From Tannerellaceae bacterium (GTDB taxonomy: Bacteria; Bacteroidota; Bacteroidia; Bacteroidales; Tannerellaceae): a stretch of 6,213 nt of DNA. Below the pieces are notes generated by a model that saw nothing but the letters and a program-made list of their open reading frames with translations, was not told the origin of the DNA and ran no database searches. The stretch lies in NCBI GenBank assembly GCA_031279915.1, contig JAITHO010000115.1, positions 1 through 6,213 on the forward strand. Direction: 5' to 3'. Positions 6,212 through 6,213 of this stretch are shown piece after piece. Each line of letters begins with the position of its first letter. Position 1 is the stretch's first letter. Both the position numbers and the translations under genes were made by a program.

Positions 6212-6213
6212 CC

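Larger units (their letters stand above)
5988..6213. repeat. 42-nt-phased array of a CAATAnATATTGAAACC core
   Basis: ATTGAA begins at 5996, 6037, 6079, 6121, 6163 and 6205, giving steps of 41, 42, 42, 42 and 42. The first three lie in the tandem repeat; the last three carry the longer form ATTGAAACC, while the other 33 nt of each unit are unlike each other. The sequence just before the motif is usually a variant of CAATAAAT, so most cores are small inverted repeats; the unit ending at 6129 has lost this half. The last unit ends exactly at the window edge, so the array probably continues. ATTGAAAC resembles the 3' end of many CRISPR repeats, but the constant part is too short for one. Confidence 0.75.

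Noticed and set aside
5981..6213. A conventional CRISPR array, suggested by repeated ATTGAAAC
   Set aside because: The period is 41-42 nt, the intervals in the first copies are identical rather than variable, and the constant part later shrinks to 9 nt. No cas gene is in the window. Only sequence to the right could revive this.

Overview
The window looks like chromosomal DNA from a member of the Bacteroidota, with GC content judged by eye to be near 50%. The evidence is the gene content: a TonB-dependent receptor with an STN domain and a carboxypeptidase-D-like N-terminal domain, a DUF4249-type lipoprotein, and a LytS/LytTR two-component pair. Clear Shine-Dalgarno sequences are absent, and there is a perfect Bacteroidetes-type -7 element (TAnnTTTG) just before the first gene. 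I cannot name the genus.

Layout: 1-205 is a tandem array of a 42-bp unit (4.9 copies, open at the left edge), each unit carrying an 11-bp inverted repeat. 206-423 is a leader without a credible gene; its right end holds a probable promoter. Four + strand genes follow, tightly packed: the receptor (424-3123), a lipoprotein 9 bp later (3133-3912), a sensor histidine kinase after 46 bp (3959-5044), and a LytTR response regulator overlapping the kinase by ATGA (5041-5754). 5755-6213 is non-coding. It holds several inverted repeats and, from about 5981 to the right edge, a second periodic array. That array starts as 2.5 near-identical copies of a 41/42-bp unit and continues as three diverged units that keep ATTGAAACC at exact 42-nt spacing.

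How the genes work together: the receptor and lipoprotein would form an outer-membrane uptake unit, with the lipoprotein in the place that SusD has in Sus-like systems. The kinase and regulator would sense a signal at the inner membrane and control transcription, plausibly of this same cluster. The substrate cannot be read from the sequence. The receptor has an STN signalling domain, but no FecR/ECF-sigma pair is present in the window.

The least ordinary parts are the two flanking arrays. They are unrelated in sequence, but both have a 42-bp period (four turns of B-DNA at 10.5 bp per turn), both contain inverted repeats, and both run to the window edge.
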